NCBI GenBank assembly: GCA_934216615.1
Contig: CAKQCB010000001.1
Span: forward strand, 186,001 to 250,000
Origin: an uncultured Anaerolineae bacterium
GTDB lineage: Bacteria > Chloroflexota > Anaerolineae > Aggregatilineales > Phototrophicaceae
DNA length: 64,000 bases
Direction: 5' to 3'
In this document: in pieces, positions 17,388 through 27,322 of the stretch
Position numbering within the stretch: position 1 is the stretch's first letter
Layout of the letters: each line of letters begins with the position of its first letter
Program-made: the position numbers and the translations under genes
Notes under the pieces: generated by a model
Databases searched by the model: none
The model's input: the letters and a program-made list of their open reading frames with translations, nothing else
What the model was told of the DNA's origin: nothing

Positions 17388-20300
17388 TTGTCTTCCAACG
17401 CGCTCGATTTTCTGAATATCTTCATTCGGACGCCGGGTGACTTGCTCTATTTCCTCGCGGTATTTGCGTTAGGGCAAGTTGTTTTATTTATGTCGCTTGG
17501 TCAGCGCCTACGGAAGCAAACGATCCATGCGCCCCGTCAATATTTGATTGCGGCGGTCGGCATTGTGATCGTGTGGTCGATCATTGTCGTTGGCGCGTTG
17601 TTTACCTTGCTCAGTGGTCAAACGGCGGATATTCTGCTTCCGCCGATGGAACGTGCCGCCCAAGTGATGACGCTGTTACTCCTCGGTTGGGCATTCTTCA
17701 CTGCCGATTATGCCATTGGCACGCGCCGCTCAAATACCATTCTGTTAGCGGCCTGTTCGCTTGTCATCATCGGCTATGTGATCACAGGGGTTGATTGGGT
17801 CGGCTTATACCCTACGACTGAATTTAACCAAACCCAATACTCGCTCACATGGACGCTGGCGACGGCGTTGGTCAGCGGGCTTTATATCCTGCTGTACATC
17901 CTGTTCTTCCGTTATGTGGCGGACGCACCGCTGAAAATGGTCTTGTTTGCTGTTGCCGCGATTGGGGCAGTTGGCACACTGTTACAATTGGGGAATGGTG
18001 AACTATCAGGGCATTATGCAGGCTTGATGCGCATCGCCTTTTTAGTATCGTTTTTGCTGGCGCTGGTCGTCATCTACCGCATGATCGTCTCTCAATTTGA
18101 AGCTGAGATTGAAATGACCGCTATCACCCCTGCACCGCTTCAAGCTGGGGTAGCCGAAGATGCCGGCGCGGTTCAAACCTTTGTTCCGCCTGTAAACCCT
18201 ACTACGTCTGAAAAAGATTCCGCGCAGTTGATGCGCGCTTTAGGCTTGATGATCGAAGGCGCTACGCCCGAAAACATCCCTGACCGCATGGTTGAGGCGA
18301 CGATCACCACCCTCAAAGTAGATGTTGGCGTGCTTTTGCGCGTGCCGGATGCTAATTATGCCGATGTGGTGACGGGTTTTGACCACGTTTTAAACCGTAA
18401 AATCACCAGTATTTCCATCAATCTTGATGAGCAACCTACGTTACAAAACGCGATCGAACGACGTTTACAGCGTCCGCTCTTTCCAGACCGAAACATCGAC
18501 GAACTGCATGATTTATATGCACGTTTAGATATCGAACCGACAGGGCCAACTTATTTCCAACCGCTGGTCGAAGGTCGCCAACTATTAGGCGTGTTGTTGG
18601 TCGGCTTGCCCTACACAGGGCGCGAACTGAATGAACCTGATCAGGAATTGCTCAAGGGCATTGGGATCATCGGTTCGAGCTTATTGGGGTTAAGTAACGC
18701 CGCCCGTGACGCGAAGATGCAAGCGGAAAGCCGTGTCATCCAAGCGATGGTACAAGGGGTTTCCCCCGAACAAGTTGATGATAACAGCGCCCTCAACGCA
18801 TGGCAGGAATTAAATAACGAACTGACGGCGTCGCGCGAACAAATCAACCAGTTGATGAAACAAGTGGCTTCCCTGCGCATCCAACTGGACGATGAACAAA
18901 GTCGCTTAGCGCATACCTTGGGGGACACCGAAGAAGGCAAAACAGTGTCACAGCAGATTGTGACGCTGAACGACGAATATCAACACATTTTAGAAGAGCG
19001 CGACCAATTGGCGAAGCGTCTGCGTGAAGCGGAAGCTGCGCTCACCAGCGCTGTCACCGATGATCGATCCAGCGTTTTGAAGGCGATGATTGAAGCGTTG
19101 CGCGGTGAAAAGAATGAGCTGGAATCTCACCGTGACCGTTTACAAAGCCAATTGGACGGTTTGCGTCAAACCACCGCTGTCACTGCGGATGTATCCCAAT
19201 TGCTCGATAAATTGAGCATGGATACCGCCCAAACCACACTCGAACGCGATGCGTTGTTGGGCAAACTCCAAGACATCGAAGGGCAGTTAGGGGCGATTGG
19301 TTTAGAAAGTGGCTTGACCGGAATTACCCGTTGGGTGATGCAGGTCTATGAACAACGCGCTAACTTACAAGAACGCTTGGATAATTTACGCGACGAACGT
19401 GCCGTCTTGCGTAGCGAGTTAGATCGTTATACCGACTTGATCGCGCGCGAAGATGAACGTGAAAAGCAAGTTCAGAACTTACAATCTGAGGTTGTACATC
19501 TCGCTTCAGACCGTGAAGCCGCAATTAAACAGCGCGATAAATTACGCGCTGAACGCGACGAATTACAAGCACGTCAAGAAGCGTTGCGCGAACAACAAGC
19601 GCGGTTGATGGCAGAGTTAGCAGGTTTTGAGCAGGAACTTCTAGAATCTCACGAAGAACAACAACAGCTTCGTAATGAGATTCAAATGCTGACCCGCGAA
19701 CGTAGCCAAGTGCAAATGGAACGTGACCGCCTCGCCGCTGAAGAAAAATCGTTGGTGACTCAGCGCGATCAACTGTTGGCACGGGCGGATGGTGACCGCG
19801 AACGGTTACAACAAATCGGCGTCGATGGGGTGGGTGCACTCTCACAGATGATTGCCGATATCACAGCACAGCGTGATGCGTTAGAAAAAGAACTGGCAGA
19901 ATCCCGTAACCAGATGGCGGCGCTGGAAGACCGCCTCGAAGTCTTACAAATTCGGGCGACCGCCTTCCAAGGGCAAACCGTCTATCGGCCGGATAATCCC
20001 GAAGTCATGATCTCACTCGTTCAAGATTTACGCACGCCCATGACTTCGATTGTGGGGTATGTCGATTTAGTCTTGAACGAATCCGCAGGAATTTTAGGGG
20101 AAATGCAGCGCAAATTTATGCAACGTGTTGCCTCGAACGTGAACCGTCTGGCCTATATGCTGGATGACTTGATCCAGATTTCGTTTTTAGATGCGGGGCG
20201 GTTCTCGTTAACAGCCGAACCCATCGACGCGATTGAGATCATCGACGACGCGATCAGCAGTGCGACCCCACAACTTCGCGAAAAAGGTATCAATCTCCAT

Positions 20301-20753
20301 TTAGACCTTGATGATGACGTGCCGTTTGTGCGCGCAGACCGTGATGCGTTGGTGCAAATCATCGGCCAACTGCTCACCAACGCCTACTTAGCTTCCCCCG
20401 TAGGCGGTGAAATTTTCATCAATGCGCGCAAATCGAAACACCCATTGCGCAACAAAGAAAAGGGTAAAAACCTTCCCAGTTCGGTGTTGTGGGTGACTTT
20501 TGAAGATCGTGGCGGGGGCATTACTCCTGAAGACGTACCGCGTGTTTTTGCCCGAAAGTATCGCGCTGAAAACCCCTTGATCGAAGGGTTAGGGGATACG
20601 GGCGTTGGCTTAGCGATTGCAAAAGCGCTTGTGGAAGCACAGGGCGGTCAAATTTGGTTGGATACACGTGAACGCGTGGGCACGGCGCTCAACTTTGTGC
20701 TTCCCTTAGAAGATGAGACTGTGGCCGAGGCATCCAAGCATGCGACGCCGTGA
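17388..20753 (+). CDS. 7TM-GAF-coiled-coil histidine-kinase-like sensor with Gln at the H-box
   Basis: 1121 residues. About seven membrane helices lie at 15-235. A GAF-like domain (about 285-425) follows, then about 400 residues of charged heptads (440-855) and a HisKA/HATPase module. The phosphoacceptor position that reads H-E-L-R-T-P in kinases reads Q879-D-L-R-T-P here (codon CAA at 20022-20024), so autophosphorylation on that site is not expected. The HATPase looks intact: the N box near QLLTNAYLASP, then EDRGGGITPEDV and GDTGVGLAIAKAL. It may be a non-catalytic or trans-acting sensor, or a scaffold. The TTG at 17388 is the likely start. It overlaps the LysM gene by 14 bases. Confidence 0.88.
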   Translation: MSSNALDFLNIFIRTPGDLLYFLAVFALGQVVLFMSLGQRLRKQTIHAPRQYLIAAVGIVIVWSIIVVGALFTLLSGQTADILLPPMERAAQVMTLLLLGWAFFTADYAIGTRRSNTILLAACSLVIIGYVITGVDWVGLYPTTEFNQTQYSLTWTLATALVSGLYILLYILFFRYVADAPLKMVLFAVAAIGAVGTLLQLGNGELSGHYAGLMRIAFLVSFLLALVVIYRMIVSQFEAEIEMTAITPAPLQAGVAEDAGAVQTFVPPVNPTTSEKDSAQLMRALGLMIEGATPENIPDRMVEATITTLKVDVGVLLRVPDANYADVVTGFDHVLNRKITSISINLDEQPTLQNAIERRLQRPLFPDRNIDELHDLYARLDIEPTGPTYFQPLVEGRQLLGVLLVGLPYTGRELNEPDQELLKGIGIIGSSLLGLSNAARDAKMQAESRVIQAMVQGVSPEQVDDNSALNAWQELNNELTASREQINQLMKQVASLRIQLDDEQSRLAHTLGDTEEGKTVSQQIVTLNDEYQHILEERDQLAKRLREAEAALTSAVTDDRSSVLKAMIEALRGEKNELESHRDRLQSQLDGLRQTTAVTADVSQLLDKLSMDTAQTTLERDALLGKLQDIEGQLGAIGLESGLTGITRWVMQVYEQRANLQERLDNLRDERAVLRSELDRYTDLIAREDEREKQVQNLQSEVVHLASDREAAIKQRDKLRAERDELQARQEALREQQARLMAELAGFEQELLESHEEQQQLRNEIQMLTRERSQVQMERDRLAAEEKSLVTQRDQLLARADGDRERLQQIGVDGVGALSQMIADITAQRDALEKELAESRNQMAALEDRLEVLQIRATAFQGQTVYRPDNPEVMISLVQDLRTPMTSIVGYVDLVLNESAGILGEMQRKFMQRVASNVNRLAYMLDDLIQISFLDAGRFSLTAEPIDAIEIIDDAISSATPQLREKGINLHLDLDDDVPFVRADRDALVQIIGQLLTNAYLASPVGGEIFINARKSKHPLRNKEKGKNLPSSVLWVTFEDRGGGITPEDVPRVFARKYRAENPLIEGLGDTGVGLAIAKALVEAQGGQIWLDTRERVGTALNFVLPLEDETVAEASKHATP

Positions 20754-22431
20754 TGTAGGGAATGAGGTTTTGGTGGCGATTTCGGCTATCGCTGTGATCG
20801 CCTTCGCGTTGGCTTTCGGGATTATCCTTGCATTATCGACAAGCACAGGCCCGCAGGTAGCAACACGCTTAGAAGATTCGCCTACGCCATTGGGGACACA
20901 ATCTGTAGCGACCGAAGCACCTGTGATCGTCACGACAGAGGAACTCACCGCTGAAGTCGAAATTACCGAATCTGTGACGGAAACCGTCGCAGAACTTCCT
21001 TCAGCGACACTTGATGTTTCATCAACGTCTGAAAACACGGCGACCGATGAAATCGCCACTGAGCCTGCAACTGCCACAGCACCGCCTGTGATGCCTACAT
21101 CAACCACAACGGCTATCATAGAGGAAACGGTAGAAGACACGATTACGGAATCTCCCTCGCTGGATGCGGACGAGTTGGTTGCGATCATACAAACGGCGAC
21201 GGCCATTGTCGTCAATTTGACCGAACAGCCCACGCAGGGTTCTGTGAGTTTAGCGTTGGATACCGAAGTTCCCGCGACAGCGACACTCACACCCGAGCCG
21301 AGCGCGACGTTTACCGATGCGCCGACTGAGACACCGACGAACATCCCGCCGACCAGCACCTTCACGGCGACATCGACACTCACGCCCGAACCGAGCGCAA
21401 CCTTTACCGATGCGCCGACTGAGACACCGACAGATATCCCGCCAACCAGCACCTTCACGGCGACAGCGACTTTTACGCCCGAACCGAGTGCGACCTTTAC
21501 CGATGTACCAACAGAAACATCAACGGACATCCCGCCGACCAACACCTTCACGGCGACAGCGACTTTTACGCCTGAACCGAGCGCAACCTTTACCGATGTG
21601 CCGACTGAGACATTGACGGATGTCCCGCCAACCAACACATTCACGGCGACACTGACACTCACGCCCGAACCGAGCGCAACCTTTACTGATGTGCCGACTG
21701 AGACACCAACGGACATCCCGCCAACCAACACATTCACGGCGACATTGACACTCACGCTCGAACCGAGCGCGACCTTTACCGCCACACCAACATCAACCCG
21801 CACGCCCACAACTGTGCCTTTGCCGACGGCATTGCTATTACCCGATGATTTGCCGATTCCAACAGTCGGTGATGTCCCTGCAAACGTGGCGTGTACTATC
21901 CCTCAAGATTGGGTCGAGTATCGCGTTTTACGGGGGGATACTTTATTTGAAATCTCACTGCGCGTTGGCAGTACAGTTGGGGAACTGCGAGACTTAAATT
22001 GTTTGACGAATGTGGACAACATCTACGCGGGCACGGTCATCTATGTGCCTGCAACACTTGTCACCCCCGCGCCGACAGGGTTGATGCCTACCCCTGCACT
22101 GGGAACGCCTTCTACCCGACCTGTTCCGGTAGGGTGCAGTACACAGGTGCTTCTCACCGCGCCTGCTTCAGGGAGCAGTGTGAGCGGGGTCATCACCTTG
22201 ATGGGGACTGCCACCGTCGCCAACTTCGAATACTACAAGATCGAAGTTCGGCCAGATACGGTATCAGTCTATAATTTCTATGACCGTTATGAGACCCCTG
22301 TTGTGAATGGCGTGATCGGTCAATTGAACACCGAATTGTTTGCAAACGGCCTCCATTGGGTGCGCCTTACTGTGGTGGACAACACAGGGAATTATCCCGT
22401 ACCCTGCGATATTCCTCTGATTTTTAGCTGA
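20740..22431 (+). CDS. LysM protein with Thr/Pro-rich repeats
   Basis: 563 residues from ATG 20740, preferred because GAGG lies nine bases before it. A membrane anchor (about 10-33) is followed by a Thr/Glu/Pro-rich outside region with five 31-residue repeats (motif LTPEPSATFTD) and a partial sixth. A LysM domain (YRVLRGDTLFEISLRVGS) binds peptidoglycan or chitin-type glycans. The C-terminus has an Ig/Y_Y_Y-like segment (LTAPASGSSVSGVITLMGTA). Thr/Pro repeats may be a stalk, possibly O-glycosylated. It overlaps the end of the sensor gene and precedes the LCP gene, so an envelope role is likely. Confidence 0.85.
   Translation: MRRRDVGNEVLVAISAIAVIAFALAFGIILALSTSTGPQVATRLEDSPTPLGTQSVATEAPVIVTTEELTAEVEITESVTETVAELPSATLDVSSTSENTATDEIATEPATATAPPVMPTSTTTAIIEETVEDTITESPSLDADELVAIIQTATAIVVNLTEQPTQGSVSLALDTEVPATATLTPEPSATFTDAPTETPTNIPPTSTFTATSTLTPEPSATFTDAPTETPTDIPPTSTFTATATFTPEPSATFTDVPTETSTDIPPTNTFTATATFTPEPSATFTDVPTETLTDVPPTNTFTATLTLTPEPSATFTDVPTETPTDIPPTNTFTATLTLTLEPSATFTATPTSTRTPTTVPLPTALLLPDDLPIPTVGDVPANVACTIPQDWVEYRVLRGDTLFEISLRVGSTVGELRDLNCLTNVDNIYAGTVIYVPATLVTPAPTGLMPTPALGTPSTRPVPVGCSTQVLLTAPASGSSVSGVITLMGTATVANFEYYKIEVRPDTVSVYNFYDRYETPVVNGVIGQLNTELFANGLHWVRLTVVDNTGNYPVPCDIPLIFS
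21283..21790 (+). repeat. 93-bp in-frame tandem repeats in the LysM gene
   Basis: Five full 93-bp units start at 21283, 21376, 21469, 21562 and 21655, with a truncated sixth from 21748. Each codes 31 residues. The copies differ at a few codons (A/V after FTD, T/N after PPT), so they have diverged from recent duplications. Unit number could vary between strains by slippage or recombination. Confidence 0.93.
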
Positions 22432-22466
22432 CCATACCGATCTAAAACGCTTTCTATTAGACTTAC

Positions 22467-22499
22467 ATGGCGGTGAAAGTGATCTCACCGCCATTTTTG
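22467..22499 (+). terminator. terminator after the LysM gene
   Basis: Perfect stem ATGGCGGTGA (22467-22476) with TCACCGCCAT (22485-22494) and then TTTTT. Confidence 0.88.
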
Positions 22500-22550
22500 A
22501 TACCTTGAAAATTGCACCAAAACGGGTTTGACAGAGTAGAAAAGTGCACT

Positions 22551-24233
22551 ATGCAAAAGAAAAAAACATCAGTGTGGACATGGGTGAGTCGGTTCTTCTT
22601 TTTTGGAGTCCTTCCCGCTGTGACAGTCGTCATTTTAGGGGTCACGGTGAATCAATTCATTCGTGTTTTTGGTCAGCAAGTGACTGAACAGAATTTGTAT
22701 GATGCCCGTCGTGAATCCTATCAACAGATGGCTCAGCAAATAGAGATGAATGTTCAGGTCACCGAACCTGAAACGGCTGATGAAGTCACACCAGAAGCGA
22801 CTGAAGTGAGCATTTTGCCCATCCTCTACAAACCGCGCGAAACGGGTTTTGAGCAAGATTTTTCAACCAATACCCCACAGCCGTTGACCTTAGCTACAAA
22901 TACGCCTGTTCCTCAAATGGAACCCACGCTTGATTTGGCGTCGGCGGGCACACCACGCCCTTTGCCGACATTTTTTTCCTACGGGAATGCGCCCCCTGAA
23001 GGCGCAATTGCCGCGACTGCAATTCCTACCGCTGTCCCGCAGTTGGATCGGCGTGGGCAAGATTTGATGAATATCGTTTTGCTAGGGAATGATGGCGAAC
23101 TCACGGGGGATGGATTCATCCGCACCGACACGATCATGATCGTGTCGATCAACCGCACCGCAGGAACTGTCGCCATGTTGACGCTTCCGCGCGATATGTA
23201 CGTTTATATCCCCGGCTGGACGATGCAGCGTTTAAACCTCGCCTATATTCATGGTGAAGCGGGTGGCTGGACAGATGGCGGGTTTGGGTTACTGCGCAAT
23301 ACGCTGATGTATAACTTTGGCATCAATGTCCATTATTACGCGATGGTGAACTTGACAGGCTTCAAGGCGATGGTCGATGCTGTGGGCGGGGTGCGCATCA
23401 ACGTGGATTGTGCGATTCAGAACCTTCCGCTTTTAGAGGCGGAAGTGCCCGCAGAGGCGATCCGCGTCAACGAGGATGGCGACTATGTGCTTCCCGTAGG
23501 CAGCTATTTTATGAACGGGGCAGAGGCACTATGGTATGCCCGCGCGCGCGATAATAATTCTGATTTTGATCGTGGCTTCCGTCAACAGCAGATCGTGCGT
23601 GGCGTGTGGCGACAAGCCGTAGAAAATGGTTTGATCGGTCAGATTCCGCAGTTGTGGACGGAAACCATTCCTTATGTCGAAACCAATTTAACCGTAGAAG
23701 ACATCATCGGTTTAGCGCCGTTGGCCGCAAGTATTGATTCAGCGTCGATTGAGAATTTTGCTCTGGTACGCACGTATCACACAACCCCATGGCAAACCCC
23801 AGATGGTGATTATGTCCAGCTTCCTGTTTATGAAACCCTGCGCCCCATCTTGGAAGACTTTTACACGCCCCCGACAGAAAGCCAGATCAATGTCGAAGGC
23901 GCGAGCGTGGCAGTGTATAACGGTAGTTCGATTGAAAACTTTGACCAAGTGGCGGCACAACGTTTGGCTTGGGAAGGCATCAATGCGTTTGCGATGGGGC
24001 CAGCAGATCAAACTGACCTCACCCAAAGTTTGCTCATTGACTACAATGGTTCGAGCAAGGGAAGCAGTTTGGAACTCATCGCCCGTACACTGAACGTCTT
24101 ACCAGAGAACATCCAAATTGACCCGCAGGCAGAACGTGAATATGATTTCCAAGTGATTTTAGGGTCAGATTTTACGTCGTGCCCTGCAAATCGTGGGGTT
24201 TTGCCGGTGGAGATGCCTACCGATACCCCGTAA
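22551..24233 (+). CDS. LytR-CpsA-Psr (LCP) family protein
   Basis: 560 residues from ATG 22551. A TTG at 22512 is also in frame, but ATG is preferred. A transmembrane anchor near residues 10-32 precedes a Thr/Pro linker. The LCP domain (about 165-400) shows IVLLGNDGE, RTDTIMIVSI, LPRDMYVYIPG and a later LWYARARDNNSDFDRGFRQQ. It is followed by a LytR_C domain (VAVYNGSS). LCP proteins attach glycopolymers from lipid carriers to peptidoglycan. Its neighbours, the LysM protein and the 7TM sensor, fit an envelope cluster. Intrinsic terminators flank it on both sides. Confidence 0.94.
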   Translation: MQKKKTSVWTWVSRFFFFGVLPAVTVVILGVTVNQFIRVFGQQVTEQNLYDARRESYQQMAQQIEMNVQVTEPETADEVTPEATEVSILPILYKPRETGFEQDFSTNTPQPLTLATNTPVPQMEPTLDLASAGTPRPLPTFFSYGNAPPEGAIAATAIPTAVPQLDRRGQDLMNIVLLGNDGELTGDGFIRTDTIMIVSINRTAGTVAMLTLPRDMYVYIPGWTMQRLNLAYIHGEAGGWTDGGFGLLRNTLMYNFGINVHYYAMVNLTGFKAMVDAVGGVRINVDCAIQNLPLLEAEVPAEAIRVNEDGDYVLPVGSYFMNGAEALWYARARDNNSDFDRGFRQQQIVRGVWRQAVENGLIGQIPQLWTETIPYVETNLTVEDIIGLAPLAASIDSASIENFALVRTYHTTPWQTPDGDYVQLPVYETLRPILEDFYTPPTESQINVEGASVAVYNGSSIENFDQVAAQRLAWEGINAFAMGPADQTDLTQSLLIDYNGSSKGSSLELIARTLNVLPENIQIDPQAEREYDFQVILGSDFTSCPANRGVLPVEMPTDTP

Positions 24234-24254
24234 ATTATAGAGAGACTCGATTTT

Positions 24255-24295
24255 AAAAAACAGCACACTTTATTTCAAAAGTGTGCTGTTTTTTT
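24255..24295. terminator. bidirectional terminator between the LCP gene and the aldo/keto reductase gene
   Basis: AAAAAACAGCACACTT pairs with AAGTGTGCTGTTTTTT around a 7-8 base loop. The stem carries A and T runs on the two sides, so it can work for the LCP gene and for the convergent reductase gene. Confidence 0.9.
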
Positions 24296-25279
24296 CTACC
24301 AGCGGTAATGCACTTGGTCAAAAATATAATGACGGTAGAGGTCATCAATGAAGGCCATTTGCTCAGGGGTGAGTGGCGGAATATCGCTGGTTTGGGCATT
24401 ATCCTGTACTTGGGTCGGGTTCTTTCCCCCCGGTATCGCACACGAAACAGCATCAAACATCAAAATCCAGCGTAGCGCAAACTGAGCCATGCTCACGCCT
24501 TCGGGAAGAATAGAACGGATTTCTTCTACCACACGTAACCCCGTCTCGTAATCTACCCCAGAGAACGTTTCGCCGACATCAAATGATTCGCCATGTCGGT
24601 TGTATTGACGGTGATCATCTGAAGCAAATTGCGTCGTAGGTTTCATCTTGCCTGTTAAAAGCCCGCTGGCAAGGGGAACACGCGCTAAAATTCCGACTTG
24701 GCGACGTTGTGCTTCTTCAAAGAAAAGTTCTAAAGGGCGATGCCGAAACATATTAAAAATGATCTGCACGCTTTGCACGTTCGGAAACTCAATCGCTTTG
24801 AGTGCTTCTTCTACCCTTTCAACGCTCACCCCATAGAAACGGAGTTTCCCCGCCTGAACGAGATCGTCTAAAATGCCAAAAACTTCAGGGTGATAATATA
24901 AATCGGTTGGGGGGCAGTGAAGCTGTACAAGGTCGATGGTTTCGACATCGAGGTTTTGCAGGCTGCGATCAATCCACGCGGTGAGGTTTTCGCGAGAGTA
25001 GCCTTCGACGGTTTGCTTGGGCAAGCGCCGTCCTGCTTTGGTGATGACATAAAACGGATCGGAACGTTCTTTGCGCAGTTTTGCAATCAGGCGTTCGCTG
25101 TGACCGTCGCCGTAAACATCGGCGGTGTCAAACAAATTAATGCCTAAGTCTAAGGCGGTGTGCATGGCGGCTAAAGAATCGTCATCATTCACGCTTCCCC
25201 ATGCCGAACCAATCGCCCATGCGCCAAAACTAATTTCTGAAACTTGCCAACCTGTTCGCCCAAAATGACGATACTTCAT
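24296..25279 (-). CDS. aldo/keto reductase
   Basis: A 327-residue TIM-barrel NADPH-dependent oxidoreductase. The catalytic tetrad is visible: FDTADVYG (Asp and Tyr), ITKAG (Lys) and VQLHCPP (His). The family reduces aldehydes or oxidises aldoses. The frame runs to 25324, but ATG 25279 has the ribosome site AGGAGAG. It is the last gene of the leftward rhaI unit, 11 bases after the methyltransferase gene. Reduction of lactaldehyde or oxidation of a deoxysugar would fit that unit, but this is inferred from location. Confidence 0.92.
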   Translation of the reverse strand: MKYRHFGRTGWQVSEISFGAWAIGSAWGSVNDDDSLAAMHTALDLGINLFDTADVYGDGHSERLIAKLRKERSDPFYVITKAGRRLPKQTVEGYSRENLTAWIDRSLQNLDVETIDLVQLHCPPTDLYYHPEVFGILDDLVQAGKLRFYGVSVERVEEALKAIEFPNVQSVQIIFNMFRHRPLELFFEEAQRRQVGILARVPLASGLLTGKMKPTTQFASDDHRQYNRHGESFDVGETFSGVDYETGLRVVEEIRSILPEGVSMAQFALRWILMFDAVSCAIPGGKNPTQVQDNAQTSDIPPLTPEQMAFIDDLYRHYIFDQVHYRW

Positions 25280-25290
25280 GAAAAACTCTC

Positions 25291-25986
25291 CTAATTTCGT
25301 GAATCGAATTGACCTACTGCACAAATGAAATATTTTGAAGTCGTGAAGACATTGGCGTGAATACCAACCCGCCGAAATTCTTCATACAATTGTTCCGGTT
25401 CATAGTAGATTTTGTAGATGTTGTACTCTTGCCCGTTATTGAGGATGCGGTGTTGTAGTTGATCTTGGGTGGTGTTTGTAGATTGGTTGTGAGCGGTGGA
25501 AGTGCTGGACGCGCGCGAATCTAACATCACAACATGCCCTGTGGGTTTGAGCGCTTTCGCCACTTGGGCCAGAAAGGGGTTTAATTTGGCTTGCGGGACA
25601 TGCGAAAGCCAAAAGCTGAAAAAAACCAAATCATACTGTTTTTGCGGTTCCCATGTGAATAGGTCGGCCTGTTGATAGGTGATCTGCGGGTTTTGAAGTT
25701 TTGCACGGTTGATGTTCAGCATCTCTGCCGAAGCGTCAATCACTTCGAGATGATGGGCAATTTTGCTCAGTTCCGCCGTCCAAATGCCCGTTCCGCCCGC
25801 AAGTTCTAAGGCGCTTTCTACGGGGCCCATCGCTAGTAAACGTTGGCGAAATTCTTCAGCTTCGGCTGCCCACTGCTGGTTTTCAGCCTCGCCTTGATCA
25901 TAGCGTCCTTTACGATAGAACCATTCATCATATTCTGCGGCGCGCGCGGAATAATACTCGATCTGACTTTTTAAATGTGCGTCCAA
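25291..25986 (-). CDS. class I SAM-dependent methyltransferase
   Basis: A 231-residue Rossmann methyltransferase. The SAM motif I LELAGGTGIWT is clear near residue 60, and motif II (VIDASAEML) follows. The block SFWLSHVPQ and a late VVMLDSR are typical of methyltransferases of this shape. It sits 11 bases from both rhaI upstream and the reductase downstream, so it belongs to one transcript. The substrate is unknown. A methylated-sugar role (as in O-methylated deoxysugars) is possible but unsupported. Confidence 0.88.
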   Translation of the reverse strand: MDAHLKSQIEYYSARAAEYDEWFYRKGRYDQGEAENQQWAAEAEEFRQRLLAMGPVESALELAGGTGIWTAELSKIAHHLEVIDASAEMLNINRAKLQNPQITYQQADLFTWEPQKQYDLVFFSFWLSHVPQAKLNPFLAQVAKALKPTGHVVMLDSRASSTSTAHNQSTNTTQDQLQHRILNNGQEYNIYKIYYEPEQLYEEFRRVGIHANVFTTSKYFICAVGQFDSRN

Positions 25987-25997
25987 TGGTGGCCTCT

Positions 25998-27215
25998 TTA
26001 ACTTGGATATCCACCTCCGCCATCATGGGCTTCACCACGTTCTTGTGCGACTTTATCGGCATAACTATCCGCACGATAGGCGGCGAGTGGGTCAGGGTGA
26101 AGTCCTAACTCGATACGGACTTGTGCTAACAGCGGGCGGACATCCGTTTGGAAAGCGTCCGTTAAGAGCGTATGCGCGCCCAGCACATCACCTGCCAGCT
26201 GTCGTTCTTGGAGTGTGGCGTAATCAACAATCAATGCTTTGGCGTAGGCAGTTTGACAATTGAGGATGCTCAAGAGCATCGCTTCTAACTTTGGTTCGAT
26301 ATTATGACTCTGATCGATCATATAAGCGACATTTTGAGCGCGTTCGCCTGCGCTGACTAATTCCGTGAAGATTTCAAAGAGTTCTGCGGGGTTGCTACTG
26401 CCCACGATGAGATCATCATCGGCATACTTGCGCGCATTAAAATGAAACCCGCCCAAACGGTTTTCGTCCAGTAGAATAGCGACGATATGGGCGATGTTAG
26501 TCCCTTGTGCATGGTGACCGGTATCCACCAAAACCTGCGCTCTTTCGCCCAGTTTGAGGGCGAGGGCATACGCGCTTCCCCAGTCGGCAAGGTCGGTATG
26601 ATAGAAAGCAGGCTCAAAGAACTTATACTCGATCAACATGCGTCCGCTTTCGGGCATGTGCGCATACGTTTCGCGAAGCGCCGCTTCCATCCGCTGTTTG
26701 CGTGTGCGAAGATCATCTTGGCCTGCGTAATTTGTACCATCCGCCAGCCAAACACTGAGCAAGTTGCTTCCCGTCGCCTTCATGATTTCGCAACATTCGA
26801 TGAGATGTGCTAGCGCTTCTTCACGCGTGGAGGGGTTGGGATTGGTGATGCTGCCCAGCTTATACATATTATCTTGGAAAAGGTTGGGGTTGATGGCGCC
26901 GATCTGGATGCCTAACGATTTCGCATATTGCCCTAATGCTGTCCAGTCATCCGTTTTATCCCAAGGGATGTGAATCGCCACGCTGGGCGCGATGCCCGTT
27001 AATTTGTGGATATAGGACGCATCTTGTAACTTTTCATAGATGTTGCGCGCCGCGCCTGCATAGGGGAATGTCTTAAAACGGGTGCCACTATTGCCATAAC
27101 CCCATGATGGGGTTTCAATATGTTGCTGTTTTAGTTTTGTTTTTACGGATTCAATATCAATACCACGTTGGTTCAAAATTTCTAAACAATAGTCGTAACC
27201 TATTGGGGAATTCAT
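25998..27215 (-). CDS. rhaI: L-rhamnose isomerase (RhaI type)
   Basis: A 405-residue TIM-barrel isomerase that converts L-rhamnose to L-rhamnulose. It matches the RhaI class of Pseudomonas, rhizobia and Gram-positive bacteria rather than E. coli RhaA. Motifs include [16 protein letters not shown] (metal site Glu), [12 protein letters not shown] and [18 protein letters not shown] 27215 follows the ribosome site AAAGGATT. It is the first gene of a leftward unit (rhaI, methyltransferase, reductase), divergent from the DeoR regulator across about 107 bases, which likely holds the shared operator. Confidence 0.93.
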   Translation of the reverse strand: MNSPIGYDYCLEILNQRGIDIESVKTKLKQQHIETPSWGYGNSGTRFKTFPYAGAARNIYEKLQDASYIHKLTGIAPSVAIHIPWDKTDDWTALGQYAKSLGIQIGAINPNLFQDNMYKLGSITNPNPSTREEALAHLIECCEIMKATGSNLLSVWLADGTNYAGQDDLRTRKQRMEAALRETYAHMPESGRMLIEYKFFEPAFYHTDLADWGSAYALALKLGERAQVLVDTGHHAQGTNIAHIVAILLDENRLGGFHFNARKYADDDLIVGSSNPAELFEIFTELVSAGERAQNVAYMIDQSHNIEPKLEAMLLSILNCQTAYAKALIVDYATLQERQLAGDVLGAHTLLTDAFQTDVRPLLAQVRIELGLHPDPLAAYRADSYADKVAQERGEAHDGGGGYPS

Positions 27216-27322
27216 ATCAAATCCTTTTGAAAAAAATACAATATCGCTACAATGAAAATTAAATTAACTTTCTTTTCCTTATGATTTCCGCCAGTTTATT
27301 GTCTTTTGAAAGATGTGTCAAC

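Noticed and set aside
21283..21790. Tandem 93-bp units as a CRISPR or intergenic repeat array
   Set aside because: The units have no spacers, stay in frame for 31 residues and lie inside a coding gene.
20706..21809. Long reverse-strand reading frame with Val/Gly/Ser repeats
   Set aside because: It is the antisense of the LysM gene's 93-bp repeats; the open frame is a by-product of Thr/Pro codons. No ribosome site or family match.
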